Origin: Cephalopachus bancanus | Taxonomy: Eukaryota > Chordata > Mammalia > Primates > Tarsiidae | Reading direction: 5' to 3' | NCBI GenBank assembly: GCA_027257055.1 | Contig: JAPVLO010000059.1 | Location: 5,022,001-5,086,000, forward strand | DNA: 64,000 nt | Part shown: positions 23,761 through 35,118 of the stretch, piece after piece | Numbering within the stretch: the first letter of the stretch is position 1 | How the letters are laid out: each line of letters starts with the position of its first letter | Notes under the pieces: model-generated | Database searches by the model: none | What the model was told of the DNA's origin: nothing | The model's input: the letters and a program-made list of their open reading frames with translations, nothing else | Program-made: the position numbers and the translations under genes

Positions 23761-23965
23761 TATTTAACCATCCAATTATCCAACCACTCATTTATCCCAC
23801 CATCCATCTATATACTCATCCATCTATTCAACACTTCTAATTCATCTACACACCCACCAATACATCCATCTACTCAGTCATTCATTATTCCAAGACTCCT
23901 GATTTATGTACCCACCCACTCATCCAACCATTAATTTACCCATGCATCCACCCATCATTTTATCA
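23761..23965. repeat. Decayed (ATCC)n / (CCAT)n array
   Basis: About 200 bases dominated by ATCC, CCAT and CACTCATCC units (CCATCCATCTA, CACCCACTCATCC, CATGCATCCACCCATC) with many point changes. An old tetranucleotide microsatellite. Confidence 0.85.
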
Positions 23966-24617
23966 AGAACTATTCCTGTTCTTAATTGCCCTATGCTCTA
24001 ACTTAGTGTTTCTCAAACTCCAGCCACTCATACTCTTGCCTCAGTGTTTATATCCATATCTGCACACTTCTTGTCCTATTATAATTTTTTAAATATTTAA
24101 TTTAAAGAATATAAATGGCTTTTTTGGCTTTATCCTAATGTAATGTTTATTTGCAAGTTAATTTTTCTCTAAATACACTCTAAAATAAATTCCTAAGGAT
24201 TGATTTTTTTTTTTTAAATGATTTTACCTACCATAATCACCAAACCTTGTGACTCAATTTATCCCTGCCCTGAAGTGTTTTGAAAGAGCAGGGAAACTGA
24301 TTGTGCTCCCTTTGTCTTTATTTTAGAACCGCCCACCTAGTGGATCTACCTTAGCTTGAGGCTCTGGGGAGAAATAAAGGAAGGTGCAAAGGAACATTTT
24401 CCTCTCCTACTCACCCACCCTCCAGACTGTGCAATTGACAAGTTTGAAATGAGATTGCTTTCCTGACCACCTGTGGAGCCACCCTTGAGTCAATATTTCA
24501 TATTCATTAGCTAATGAACAGCTGGAGACCGGTAAAACCTTTCAGGAAAGGTTGGCTTCAGAGTCTGCTAAATCAATACCCTTCTTTTGATTGTTACCCA
24601 TCTAATAGCCACTTTTG
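23966..24617. other. Nothing recognised
   Basis: Non-coding stretch. TGTTTCTCAAACTCCAG at about 24008 resembles the end of MER5-type elements, but the remainder does not follow, so I leave it unassigned. Confidence 0.4.
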
Positions 24618-24701
24618 GCTTCCTCCTAAACATTCACTCCGAGAAGTGGACATTTTAGCCTTCCTCCTAAACAGACACTCCTAGAAGAGGACATTGTTTT
24701 A
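24618..24701 (+). repeat. Two-copy ~41-bp tandem repeat
   Basis: GCTTCCTCCTAAACATTCAC (24618) and CCTTCCTCCTAAACAGACAC (24659) each continue through GAGAAGTGGACATT or TAGAAGAGGACATT. A local duplication, moderately diverged. Confidence 0.85.
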
Positions 24702-25960
24702 TGACCTCTGAAATATGTGTATTTGGGCTCTTGGTATATACGAAAATAGAAGAAAGGTTGGTCACTCAGATTTATAAAGATTTATTTTCGAAGGCTTGGG
24801 AGAAGCTTTTTTTCTAGTTTTTCTCCCCCTTTCTCTTTGTTGCTCTGATCTGCCTCTTCACTCTTCTCATCCTTCCCTGTCCTCTTCCTTCCCTCATCCC
24901 CTCTGTTTTCCCCATCTGTTCCTTTTATCTTTATTTCTCCTATATCTTTTTTTCTTGCATCTGCTGAATTCAATACAGAGTTATTGAATTACCTACCTGT
25001 TTATATCAGATCTATTATTGCTGAGAAACAATTTGGATCAACTGAAAGAGGTACTAATTAAAAATTTCTGAGACAGAGGATAGCTTAGTTATTGGAGTTT
25101 TTTGGGGAGATTTTTGAATACCTACTTTTTAAGGTTGACGTAGAATATTAAATAAAACAATGTTCATAAAACATGTTTGGCATGCAGAAATTGCTTTATA
25201 AAAAAGTTAGTTTTATCATTTCCTTCTCCAAATCTCTTTCCATAATCATTTAATAGAAATAATAGTTTCTGACCACTCTTTCCCCAAACCACTGTGGCGA
25301 TCAAATCAGATTATGTTTAGAAGAATATCCTGTTTGCTAGATATCAAGCTTTATTTTAATATTTGCCTTTTTCTCAGAGATTGACTTAGGTACTCTTAAT
25401 TCTTATTCCCTAGTCATGTGGCTCCATAGAGCAATCTTAGTTGTAAAATTGAGCATGCTTTGCTTTTTTATGCTTGAGAGAAACCATTCATTGTAGTATT
25501 TAAAGATGTTAAGTTACTGTTTGTCAGTACTTAAATATTCTTAGGGTGCCCCCTTCTGTTTCCTGACAGTAACTATGTAAGTTATTTTTATTTTAGGCTG
25601 AGAAGTCTAATGCAATCATTCTTTGTAAGAGATGTATAAAGGTGTAGTAGTGTTAATATCAACTCTGACTGGCCAGGCAGCATAAGAACACCAGGGGTGA
25701 CCTGCGTGGTCTACACAGGGTTGTCAGATCATAACGAATACCTTGCTTGTCGAAGCTCACTGGCAAATCATTTATAGCCTTAGTTTTTTTCTATAAATGC
25801 ATAATATTGGCAGGGAATATCGGTATTATTATCTTCCTACTACAGATGAGAAATCTGAGACTAATTTTTCCAATTACTTATAGATCCTTCCAAGTGAGAA
25901 CAATTCCTTGCTTGGTTAAACTGAGGGTAGGTGGACATTGTATGTGCATTCCTTAGGACC
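24702..25960. other. Non-coding, pyrimidine-rich patch, nothing else recognised
   Basis: Bases 24815-24965 are strongly CT-rich (CTCATCCTTCCCTGTCCTC). The two opposed 63-codon frames there reflect that composition. The rest is ordinary AT-rich DNA. Confidence 0.45.
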
Positions 25961-26360
25961 CTTTGATTGTAAGCAACTGAAACCAACTAGATGTCACTTA
26001 GGCAAAAGAAAGGAAATTATTACAAGGCATAGGGGATCCTCAGAATCCAAAGACCCAAGGGCAGAACTCAGCACAGCTGAGCCATCAGGACTAACATTAC
26101 AGTCTCTTCATTGCTCACTCAGCTTCTCTCTGCCTGTCAACTTGACTTCCATACCTTTTGTGTTAAGCTTGGGAAAGAGGCTCCCAAAGACTCTAAACTC
26201 CGTGATCCTGGGCCAGCCTCCCAGGGGCATAGATACCTGCAGATTTTCCCTTTCAGAATTTCGTAACTTGTGGGTGGTTCAGAAAAGTAGGCTGCAAGTC
26301 CCTACCATTACTAGACCTTCCCCCACAACCTCCCCTGACACCACTCCCTTTGAATGACAA
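25961..26360 (+). other. Probable old interspersed repeat, unassigned
   Basis: TTGTAAGCAACTGAAACCAAC followed by GGCAAAAGAAAGGAAATTAT looks like a widespread mammalian repeat pattern (a GCAACAGAAACC / GGAATTTATTGG element), but I cannot name the family. A 139-codon frame spans it at 25938-26357. Its Ser/Pro/Thr-rich composition and lack of any motif argue against a gene. Confidence 0.4.
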
Positions 26361-26555
26361 CTCCAACTTGCTCATAGGACCTCTTAAAGTAATGTGCTTT
26401 TTAACGAATTATAAAAGCAGGTAATTTAACTATACCTGACTCTATTCTACATAAATGTTCTTCCCTATATTATGGGCATTTAAGACTTTGTCATTTCTTG
26501 AATGCCCTGAGAAATATGTAAATAATTACTTAAATTTATAGTTTTGTGTTAATTG
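26361..26555. other. Nothing recognised
   Basis: Non-coding AT-rich stretch. Confidence 0.4.
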
Positions 26556-26690
26556 TAGCAACCATTTTTGAAAGTCCCCTATGATCCAGACACTATGCTA
26601 AGTTCTTAACCTTCAGTAGTTCTGATCTTTGCAGTTTACAGACGGAGAAACTGAGCTTCTGATACTTGCCAAGGTTATAGAATTGTGTCA
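26556..26690 (-). mobile_element. MIR SINE fragment
   Basis: GATCCAGACACTATGCTAAG, then TTTACAGACGGAGAAACTGAG and GCCAAGGTTATA: MIR core and tail blocks in reverse orientation. Confidence 0.7.
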
Positions 26691-27689
26691 TTCAATAGAC
26701 ATACAATGTGTGCCACAAGGGTAATTTTAAATTTTCCAGAGTCACATTAAACACTTTTTTAAAAGGCAAAATTAATTCTTAAAATATTTTTAACTCAATG
26801 TATTTGAAAGATTATCATTTTAACATGAAAATCAATATAAAATCAAGATCTTTAACATTGTTTCAAGTGTTCAAAATACAGTTTACATTTTTTTCCTACT
26901 TATAGCACCTCTCAATTTGGACTAGCCATTACTGAGGATGAAAACATGCATTCAAACAGTTCTGCTTCATGCTCAGGCCAGTGGCATTTTTTCAGTCTTT
27001 GTTTTTGCTTCTGTATGGAGTAGGAGAAAGAAAACAATGGTATGGGCATTTTAGAACTGGAAGAGAATATATTGAAAACACACATTAATGCATTGAAATA
27101 TAATATTATTTCTCCACCTCATGTTGATTTCTGTTACTTAACACTGAGTCCTAATTAATACACTTATATTGAGAGGTCTTGGGGAGTCATCTTTCTTATA
27201 CACCTGATTCTTAACTCTGTTCTTGTTTTCTTCCTTTGATTTTTTTTTTCTGGAAGTGTTCCAGCAAAGAGGCTGATCTTTTGCAACAATTGCAGAGTCC
27301 AAAGCCTGGCAGGGTCCTAGAAGTGTGGGCAGTTGTGAACATTTGTTTTTCCATTTTTAAAATGGAAGACAAAAAGAGGTCTCAAGGAAGAAAGTGCCCA
27401 GAAATCTGGGTAGCATCTGAATTGAATCGCTCACCTGAGGTAGCTGGAAAGAAGCCATGATGTGGAGACAAGAGGGCTTAGCTGGGCTGAGGTGGATGGG
27501 AGGAGGACTCAGAATGAGAGGTGGAAGAAAGCTGACATTTCAGGGGGTAGTTGTTGCCACTTTCACTGATGTTTATGGCTGTGCATTGAGGCCAAGTGGA
27601 AGTGATTAGAGTCTGGCCAGCCAGCAGTTAACTGAACTCAACAAGGCCACACAATGAGGTTATCTCAGGAAAGGACCTCAGCTATTTAA
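26691..27689. other. Non-coding, nothing recognised
   Basis: About 1 kb. A 74-codon frame at 27236-27460 has no recognisable domain. GGACTAGCCATTACTGAGG near 26920 might belong to an old DNA transposon, but this is too weak to call. Confidence 0.4.
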
Positions 27690-28199
27690 AGCTATGTCTG
27701 AGAAGCTATATTCCTTCAAGAAATTTTGTTGAACCTAGAACATATTTTTCTTGTATTTGTATTGAGATACAATTTATCTACAGTAACATTTCTTTCTCTT
27801 TTTTTTTTTACTGTACAGTTCCTTGAGTTTTGGTAATCATCATCACAGTCAAGATATATAATATCTCCTCCCAAACTCCCATGCCCTTTTGTGGACAATC
27901 ACCTACTCCCACTCCTAGTCCTTGGAAATCATTGATTAGTTTTCTGTCCCTGCCGTTTTACCTATTCCAGAAAGTTTTATGAATGGATTCATTGAGTATG
28001 CAACCTTTTGACTCGTCATCTTTCACGCAGCCTCATGTTTCTGAGATTCATCCATGTGGACGTGTGAATTACTAATTTGTTCTTTTTACTGCTATCTAAT
28101 ATTTCACTGCATGGATTTGCCATATTTTGTTTATCACTAGCTGAAAAATATTTGGATTTTTCCAGTTTTCAGCAATTATGAATAAAACTGCTATAAATA
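27690..28199 (-). mobile_element. Old L1 3' end (L1ME-like)
   Basis: TATTGAGATACAATTTATCT, CCCATGCCCTTTTGTGGACA, CTGAGATTCATCCATGTGGA, then AATATTTCACTGCATGGATT and AATTATGAATAAAACTGCTA are the ordered blocks of an L1ME 3' UTR read in reverse complement. It is interrupted at a TA (28198-28199) by a MITE. Confidence 0.8.
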
Positions 28200-28432
28200 C
28201 AGAGGATACCAAAAAGTATAGAAATTTTAAGAAAGAAAAAACTGTGTTAAAATTATAATAATCAATATATACCAATAACAAAGGATGAATACAAGTCACG
28301 TTTGACTTATACAATTACAAGAAGTGCTCAAAGTGGTTATCATAAGTGTCCAGACACTTCTGATTACAACAAACTAAAAGTAATACATAGATAACATTGC
28401 TTAAAATGTGTATACTTTTTTTGGCACTTCTG
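28200..28432. mobile_element. Mariner-type MITE with terminal inverted repeats
   Basis: The left end (28200-28230: AGAGGATACCAAAAAGTATA, then AATTTTAA) and the right end (28401-28432) read in reverse (CCAGAAGTGCCAAAAAAAGT, ATACACATTTTAA) are imperfect inverted repeats of about 30 bases. TA flanks it on both sides (28198-28199 and 28433-28434), and the sequence after it (TATTTGTGCACAAAACT) fits resumption of the L1 3' UTR (inference). At ~233 bp it has no transposase. The family name is not certain. Confidence 0.72.
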
Positions 28433-28434
28433 GT

Positions 28435-29019
28435 ATTTGTGCACAAAACTCAGAACCATTCTAATTTGAATTTTATCAATTTCATAATTCTACAATACTT
28501 CAATTATATGTTATGTTGTCCTCTTTAATGTATCAAATTATATGTGTACGTATACATAGACATGACATTTAAGAGGGATGTATATCATATATGCCTACTA
28601 AAGTTAATGTAAAATTACTAAAATGTTTTTAGTTGTTGATACCAGAACATCTAGTTGAGGGTCATCAGCATATTCATTTGAGGTTTTGAGTTCCTGCATT
28701 GTATTTTTTCCCTCAAATATTCTTTTCCCAATTTGTATTCACACGAAGCCATAATATAATAAATGTTTCCCTTTGGTTTCATTCCATATCACACTCACCT
28801 TATTTGCTAAGCCCCTGTGCCGCTCTAGACTGAGGCTGAGATGTTTGAGCTTCAGCACCACACTGATTTACAGTTTCCTGTCAAAGTTTGTAAGGAGTAA
28901 AGAAAAATTGGGGACTCTGAGAAAAGTACCTTATTTTTATTGAGGAAACTATCACTAAACCTTCTGGATTTAAATTTAAATACTTTTCTCTTTTCTTTTT
29001 GTTTTATTTTTATTTTATT
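28435..29019. other. Non-coding; possible short L1ME continuation, then unassigned
   Basis: The first ~30 bases plausibly complete the L1ME interrupted by the MITE. The rest is AT-rich and carries nothing I can name. Confidence 0.4.
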
Positions 29020-30007
<988 letters not shown>

Positions 30008-30250
30008 TATACAACATTTGCTACTTGGCTGATATTCTGTGGATTCCTATGTATTTATCACAATATTTATTACTCACAACAACAACCCCATATATTAGAT
30101 ACTATTACCTTCTTTATACGGATGAGAAAATTGAAGTTCATAGAGGTTTGATAGCTTGCTTAAGATGGCGCAGCTAGTAGATGGCAGAGCTGGGACTCGA
30201 ATATAATTGTATTTGACTCCAAACTCATACTGTTAACCATCACAATTCAT
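30008..30250 (-). mobile_element. MIR SINE, fairly complete
   Basis: Reverse-oriented MIR: ACAACAACAACCCCATATAT, ACGGATGAGAAAATTGAAGT, the block around GATGGCGCAGCTAGTAGATG, GCAGAGCTGGGACTCGAATA and ACTCATACTGTTAACCATCA. All parts are in the expected order. Confidence 0.85.
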
Positions 30251-31345
30251 TGCCTGTCAAGTCTTTCCAGTATCCCCATGACTCACTTATCCATAGGCAA
30301 CAGTGGAATTTATATGACCTAGATGCTGGACTGAATATTTTTATCTTAAGCTCTTATGCATGGATATTGCCTCCACTCTAACATTCTATAGAGTCCATTT
30401 CTTGTTCATTCTGAATTTTCCCCCAATAATTTACTTTAAAAGAATTTTATTCAACTCTAGATGTTAGACAAATTCTGGATGACAAATTCTTTTAGGTTAA
30501 ACTTCCACAAATAACTTTCTTTTAGACACACAGCTGTCATTTGATTTCTGAAGCTACCATGGGTTGAATGCTGAAGTTCAAAAGGACGAGAGACAGAAAA
30601 GTAAAGGATACAGGTTGAAAGCTTTGGTATACCAGCAATTATGAAGGATTCTTTGTAAAAATCTCAGTTGTTCTTCCCAACAACATTTTCAGTGTGTATT
30701 ATCTCTCCCGTTTTATCAGAAAGATGAAGAAACTCATCCAAGGTTTCTATACAAATAAGCACTGAGATGGTGATACAGACCATTGTTTCTCTTTCAGTTT
30801 CCCAATCTTTCCCTACATCAGGCTACTCCCCGAATTAGAGAAAGGATATTAGCTCTAATGTCTTTGTATTATTGATTATTGCCAGGGGAGTGGCAGCCCT
30901 TTGAAGGCAGCTGCTTAAGCTTTTTGAGAGATTTATCTGTTTACTGAGATGAAAGAACATTGGGAACTAGATGTGATTTTCATTTGGCCCAAATGTCTCA
31001 ACAAAAGAAGCAAATGGACAGAGAAGAGCTGGGTGGGGATAGATACGTCTAGATGTGTCCTGGCAGTATCACTCCTGTTCTATCTTTATGAAATGACACC
31101 TGAAAAAATATTTCGGCTCTGATTAGAATTCACAATTAGCTAGTAAGGAGAATATAGTGTAGAACAAAAACAATCCTTTTAAATTTCTTTAAAAAGAGAA
31201 ATGAGGTCTGAGCAACTGCTTCAAGATTTCCTTTAGCCTGTTTATGCTTCAATATCATAACAGATTGCTGTTGCTTCAATTGAGAACAGGTAAAGATGCT
31301 GACTTGGGTGCAAGGGCCATGTTGTATGAACACTTCCTTTCTTGA
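30251..31345. other. Non-coding, nothing firm
   Basis: About 1.1 kb. TTATCAGAAAGATGAAGAAACTC near 30715 may be a scrap of MIR. No gene evidence. Confidence 0.4.
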
Positions 31346-31555
31346 AGTGTCTGTAAGATGTGCAAACCATGTGATAATGATTGGGATATATCTTTCTACT
31401 TGCAAGAAGCATCATGTGCCTCCCAGCTCAAGCTCACTCTGGAAAGTCATCTGTACTGCAAAATATGTCTGCAAAATATGTCTTTCTGCAGGGCAGCAAT
31501 GACAGTGCATGCTGAAATCTACTTCCATAAATGCATTAAGAAGGATCTTTAACAG
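31346..31555 (+). other. Short coding-like frame, repeat unit 1
   Basis: An open frame from the stop at 31343 reads SVCKMCKPCDNDWDISFYLQ and on to a stop at 31553. CDNDWDISFYLQ is echoed 246 bases downstream as CDHDGEISFCLQ (31607). Part of the Cys-rich look (YCKICLQNM) comes from a small tandem repeat, TGCAAAATATGTC x2, at 31457-31483. I do not recognise a protein. It could be a remnant of a tandemly repeated exon, a pseudogene or simply duplicated non-coding DNA. Confidence 0.25.
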
Positions 31556-31603
31556 CTAAGACTCTATAAAGAACAGAGAGTAAAACATGATTTCCTGTTT
31601 TAA

Positions 31604-31774
31604 ATGTGTGATCATGATGGGGAGATATCTTTCTGCCTGCAACCAGAGATATATGATGAAAGGGAAGGAGAGAGAATAAAAACAGGAGAGCCAAAGGAGA
31701 TATTTGTCAGAGTCATTCTAAAAAACATTTTCTTGTTGAAAAGAATTATTTCATCAAGTGTGAAAAACATATAA
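31604..31774 (+). other. Short coding-like frame, repeat unit 2
   Basis: A 56-codon frame starts with ATG at 31604, opening MCDHDGEISFCLQPEIYDE, and ends at TAA 31772. Its first 36 bases match 31367-31402 at about 31 positions. After the shared segment the two units diverge. No family is recognised. Confidence 0.25.
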
Positions 31775-32711
31775 TAAGTATATGAAAGTGTCAAATCATG
31801 CATCTGGTATATGGATAACAAGAACATCAAACTTGAATTATAAGGTATTATTTTTAATATTTACAAATTTACCTTTCCCATTTTTTAAACTTAATTGATT
31901 AGTTTTACTCATGATGAAGATATCTGTTATTGAGATTCTTGAATTAGTTAGGTTGACTTTTTGATTATCCTTTTTATATTAACTATTGTCTCTATTAAAA
32001 TGTTGCCAGGAGTTCAGTAAAAGCCTCAGAATATATATTTCATTTTAAAGTCCCAGAATATATATTTCAAAAGAAAATGGGCCCGGAGTAAACACCTCTA
32101 ATCTCATTTAGCTATGCGATCTAATCAGCCATGTGGCTTGGTACATTCTCTTTGGCTATCTGGAACTTTATTTATGAGCAAAATGAGCATTTTATACAAA
32201 ATGACTCCTAGATTCCCTTCCAGGTAGAACTTTCTCTGCGCCAGTGATAATGACCAACATTTTGAAGCTTGAGGGTATATGTTTCAAATCACATGTGAAC
32301 ATGACATGCTTTTTAAAGTGGAGTTTTAAAAATGGTTCATAAATATTTTCTCCACACCCTGCTTGCAGAATTGCTTGAGGGCAGATCTCTCAAATGGTGC
32401 CCAGATGGTAGAAGAGAAAGGGAATGGAGATTTAAGTTTCAAAATAACCATCACTTCACAGATTGTCAGCAGCTATCCCCCAACGGGCCACAGGGAAGAG
32501 AAAAACTGTTGAGCAAGATTTAAACTAAGTATTGGGTAGAATTTCCTGATTGCAAAAGTGGGGTGAGGATTATTTTTTAAAAAACTCTCTGCATTGTGTT
32601 TTCAAAAGTGAATTTTTAGAATATTAACAGGTATTCCCATCTATCTCTGATTTTGGTTTGGTCCAAGGATCTTTCATAAACACATTTGAGAATAGGGTTA
32701 AATTATTTCTT
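31775..32711. other. Non-coding, nothing recognised
   Basis: AT-rich. CAGAATATATATTTCA occurs twice (about 32027 and 32050), a small local duplication. No gene seen. Confidence 0.4.
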
Positions 32712-32938
32712 TATTGCAGGACTTCTCAGAGACTTTAATATGTGAGTGCACATTATGACTCTGAATACACTATAGCATTATAATAATGCAGTATAATGCT
32801 CATTATGACTCCTCAAAATAGGAAAACGGTCCCAAGGAGCTTAGAACTTCCAGAACTTATTTGACTGTGGAACATTTTTCAAAATGGGTTTCTCAGAACC
32901 AGTGTTTCTTGAAACACAGTTCAGGAAAGTGTGTTTTA
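32712..32938. mobile_element. Probable hAT-Charlie-type remnant
   Basis: TTGCAGGACTTCTCAGAGAC, ACTTTAATATGTGAGTGCAC, TTATTTGACTGTGGAACATT and GTTTCTTGAAACACAGTTCA follow the pattern of non-autonomous hAT repeats of the MER20/MER58 kind. The ends are not clean. Confidence 0.45.
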
Positions 32939-33109
32939 GCTGCCCAGTATTAAAGAATACAAAAAGTTTGATTTCTGTAATCTGTGGTAATTGGAGAAAA
33001 ACATGATATAATTGGGTGACTGTTTTGAAACATCAAAGATTTGGAATGTTGGTTACCTGTCATTTTTGCTTCCTTCGAATTTTCACTCACTAAAGACCTC
33101 CAGGTGACA

Positions 33110-33290
33110 TTTTCAAAAGATAAATCTGATCATCTTACAGTTACTTGGACACCGCTGCCTCATTGCTTAAAAATGTGTTTGGCCTGCCTTTGCTCTTAGG
33201 AGACAGACCTTTACAAGATCATCAAGGTCCCGTGAGGGACTGGCCCCCTGGTCTCTCTAGTCTGGTTTCACACCAGTCTTACTTCATACC
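33110..33290 (+). mobile_element. L2 LINE fragment, left part
   Basis: AAATCTGATCATCTTACAG, TTACAAGATCATCAAGGTCC and TCTCTCTAGTCTGGTTTCAC match the L2 3' region. It continues after the inserted LTR at 33732. Confidence 0.6.
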
Positions 33291-33731
33291 TGTGTTAGTG
33301 TCCTGGGGCCACCATTAACAAATTACCATAAACTGGGTGACTTAAAACAACAGAACTTTACTCCCTCACTATTCCAGAGATGAGAGGCCCCAACCAAGAT
33401 GTTGGCAGAGCCATACTCTCTCCAGAGCCTCTTGAGAAAGGGTCCTTCTTTGCCTCCTCCAGCCCCCTCAGGCTTTCCTTGATTATGAAAGCATAATGCC
33501 GATCTCTCCCTGCATTTTCACATGGCCACCTTCCCTCTGGGTGTCACTGTCTCCTTTTCTTATAGGGACACCAGTCATATTGGATTAAGGGCCCACCCTA
33601 CTTCAGTATGACCTCATTTTAATCAGTGTCATCTGCAATGACCCAATATTCATATAAGGTCACATTCTGAAATATTGAGGCTAAGGAATTCAACACATCT
33701 TTTTTGGCAGAATATAATTCAACCTACAACA
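33291..33731 (+). mobile_element. MaLR-like LTR (solo)
   Basis: Begins TGTGTTAGTGTCCTGGGGCC and ends CAACCTACAACA, a TG...CA frame. Ordered blocks are AACAAATTACCATAAACTGG, TTAAAACAACAGAACTTTA, GGACACCAGTCATATTGGAT, AGGGCCCACCCTACTTCAGT and CATATAAGGTCACATTCTGA. I read this as an MLT1-type LTR sitting within L2. No matching second LTR is present. Confidence 0.65.
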
Positions 33732-34115
33732 AAACATACTTACTCTATGTCAGAAGTCTTCATCAACTTCTTGAATTACCTGGATCCTCCCTCACCCTGC
33801 CCCAAGACCTTTGCAAATACTCCTCCTTCTGGCTGTTCTTTCACTAGTTACTGCAACTGTCATCTCAATTTTCTGTTTCACTGTCCTTTTGTAACCTCCC
33901 TGGCAGAGTCATTTCCCCCTTTTATACATTTTGTAGTATCCAAAAGTTATTCCACAGAGCTTACCTCACTTGCAATCTTGTATTATGTATGTGGTTATTG
34001 TGCTTGTCTTTCTCGCCTTCCTTTCTCACAGACAGGGCCATGTTGGTTTTTTCATTCTATTTTATCCCTAGCACTTAACAGAATTTTCAGGAAAACTTAA
34101 TAAAAATGATGTCTT
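33732..34115 (+). mobile_element. L2 LINE fragment, right part
   Basis: CCAAGACCTTTGCAAATACTC, CTGGCTGTTCTTTCACTAG and ATTTTATCCCTAGCACTTAA are typical L2 3' end blocks, ending in CTTAATAAAAATGA. The 141-codon open frame over it (33675-34100) is a reading of LTR plus L2, not a gene. Confidence 0.7.
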
Positions 34116-34945
34116 AATATTTCTGCAGTAATATTTTTGAATGTACAAATGAGTCAACAAACTTAAGAATCTTTCTAAGCAGATGTTCCCACCCTCTACC
34201 CCCAAATGCCCTTCTACTTTTTCATGTAACACCACTTATACCTTTTTGTGTAACGCTTGGCCTAGTATCTAAAAGTGAGGGGGAAAAAGACTCCCTCTGT
34301 ATGGCATACTTCCCCTTACTCACGGGGAGTGGAGAGAAGTGCCTCTGAAATTGTGGAGTTCCTGTGAAACTCCTGCCACTGTTAAAGCTGGATCTTGCCA
34401 AACAGAATGAAACCATCGTCACACTGCCCTGCTGCTGAGTGCAAGCTCACTTACGTAGCTTTGTGGAATGTCTGTGCTCTCCCCTCAACAGGTGCTGAAA
34501 AGAGAATCTGTATTATTCAGTGGATCTCTGAGCATAACTGAACGCGGTCTGTCTGGGAAGCTGGCTTCATATTCATAACCTGTCTGAGCAGCAGCTATTC
34601 GTTGCCTGCTGGCAGAGTATGCAATGGGTTGTCTACCATGGTTGGAAAATGCTCTCATCTGAAATGAGAGGTTGTATATCTTTTTATGGGGGTAACTAGA
34701 CATTTCTGGCAATATATCTCTAGAGCATGTTAAATACTGTGGTGAAAATTTACTGAGGAATTTCATTCTGCAAATGAAGTTTTCACATTTCTCCTGTTGG
34801 TTGAGAAAGTTTGTGGTGGCAAGGAAAGAATTCCTCAGAAACAATAAACACTGGTTTTCTTATTTTCACCCCTCTACAGAAGACCCTTCCCTCAAATTCT
34901 TAGCACCTGCTCCTTTTTTCCTTGTATTTAATCTAGTCCCTTGTT
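34116..34945. other. Repeat-free, higher-complexity non-coding segment
   Basis: No interspersed repeat was seen, and it holds a few CpGs (TTACGTAGC, GAACGCGGTC, ATTCGTTGCC), unusual for this window. The 119-codon minus frame at 34485-34844 has no recognisable domain. A candidate for unique or conserved non-coding sequence. Confidence 0.4.
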
Positions 34946-35118
34946 TCTCAAACTGTGACTCACACCTGAATCACCTGGAGGGCATATAAAAATGATTACC
35001 TCTAAAGTTCTTCCCAGACTTACTTAGACTTTCTGAGGTAGGACAGAAGAATCTTCATTTTTAATGAGATCTATGGGGTATTCTCATGTGCCCTAAAATT
35101 TAAGAACCACTTGATTAG
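34946..35118 (+). mobile_element. MER5A-like hAT MITE
   Basis: TTGTTTCTCAAACTGTGACTC, TGAATCACCTGGAGGGC, AAGAATCTTCATTTTTAA and a closing AATTTAAGAACCACTTG. The start (TTCTCAAACTG) and end (AAGAACCACT) fit the MER5 inverted termini (CAGTGGTTCTCAAAC). About 175 bp, the usual length. Confidence 0.75.

Noticed and set aside
23761..23965. Regularly spaced CATCC motifs suggestive of a CRISPR-like or binding-site array
   Set aside because: Units are tetranucleotide and irregular; it is a decayed microsatellite in mammalian DNA.
25938..26357. 139-codon plus-strand open frame
   Set aside because: No domain; lies in what looks like an old interspersed repeat; no splice or promoter context.
31443..31530. 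Possible C2H2 zinc finger (YCKIC ... H-x5-H)
   Set aside because: Spacing is off (13 residues before the first His), and the Cys-rich part comes from a 13-base tandem repeat.
33675..34100. 141-codon plus-strand open frame
   Set aside because: Spans the end of a MaLR-like LTR and an L2 3' end, so it is repeat-derived.
34485..34844. 119-codon minus-strand frame in repeat-free DNA
   Set aside because: No domain, no neighbouring exon-like signals; kept only as a non-coding curiosity.
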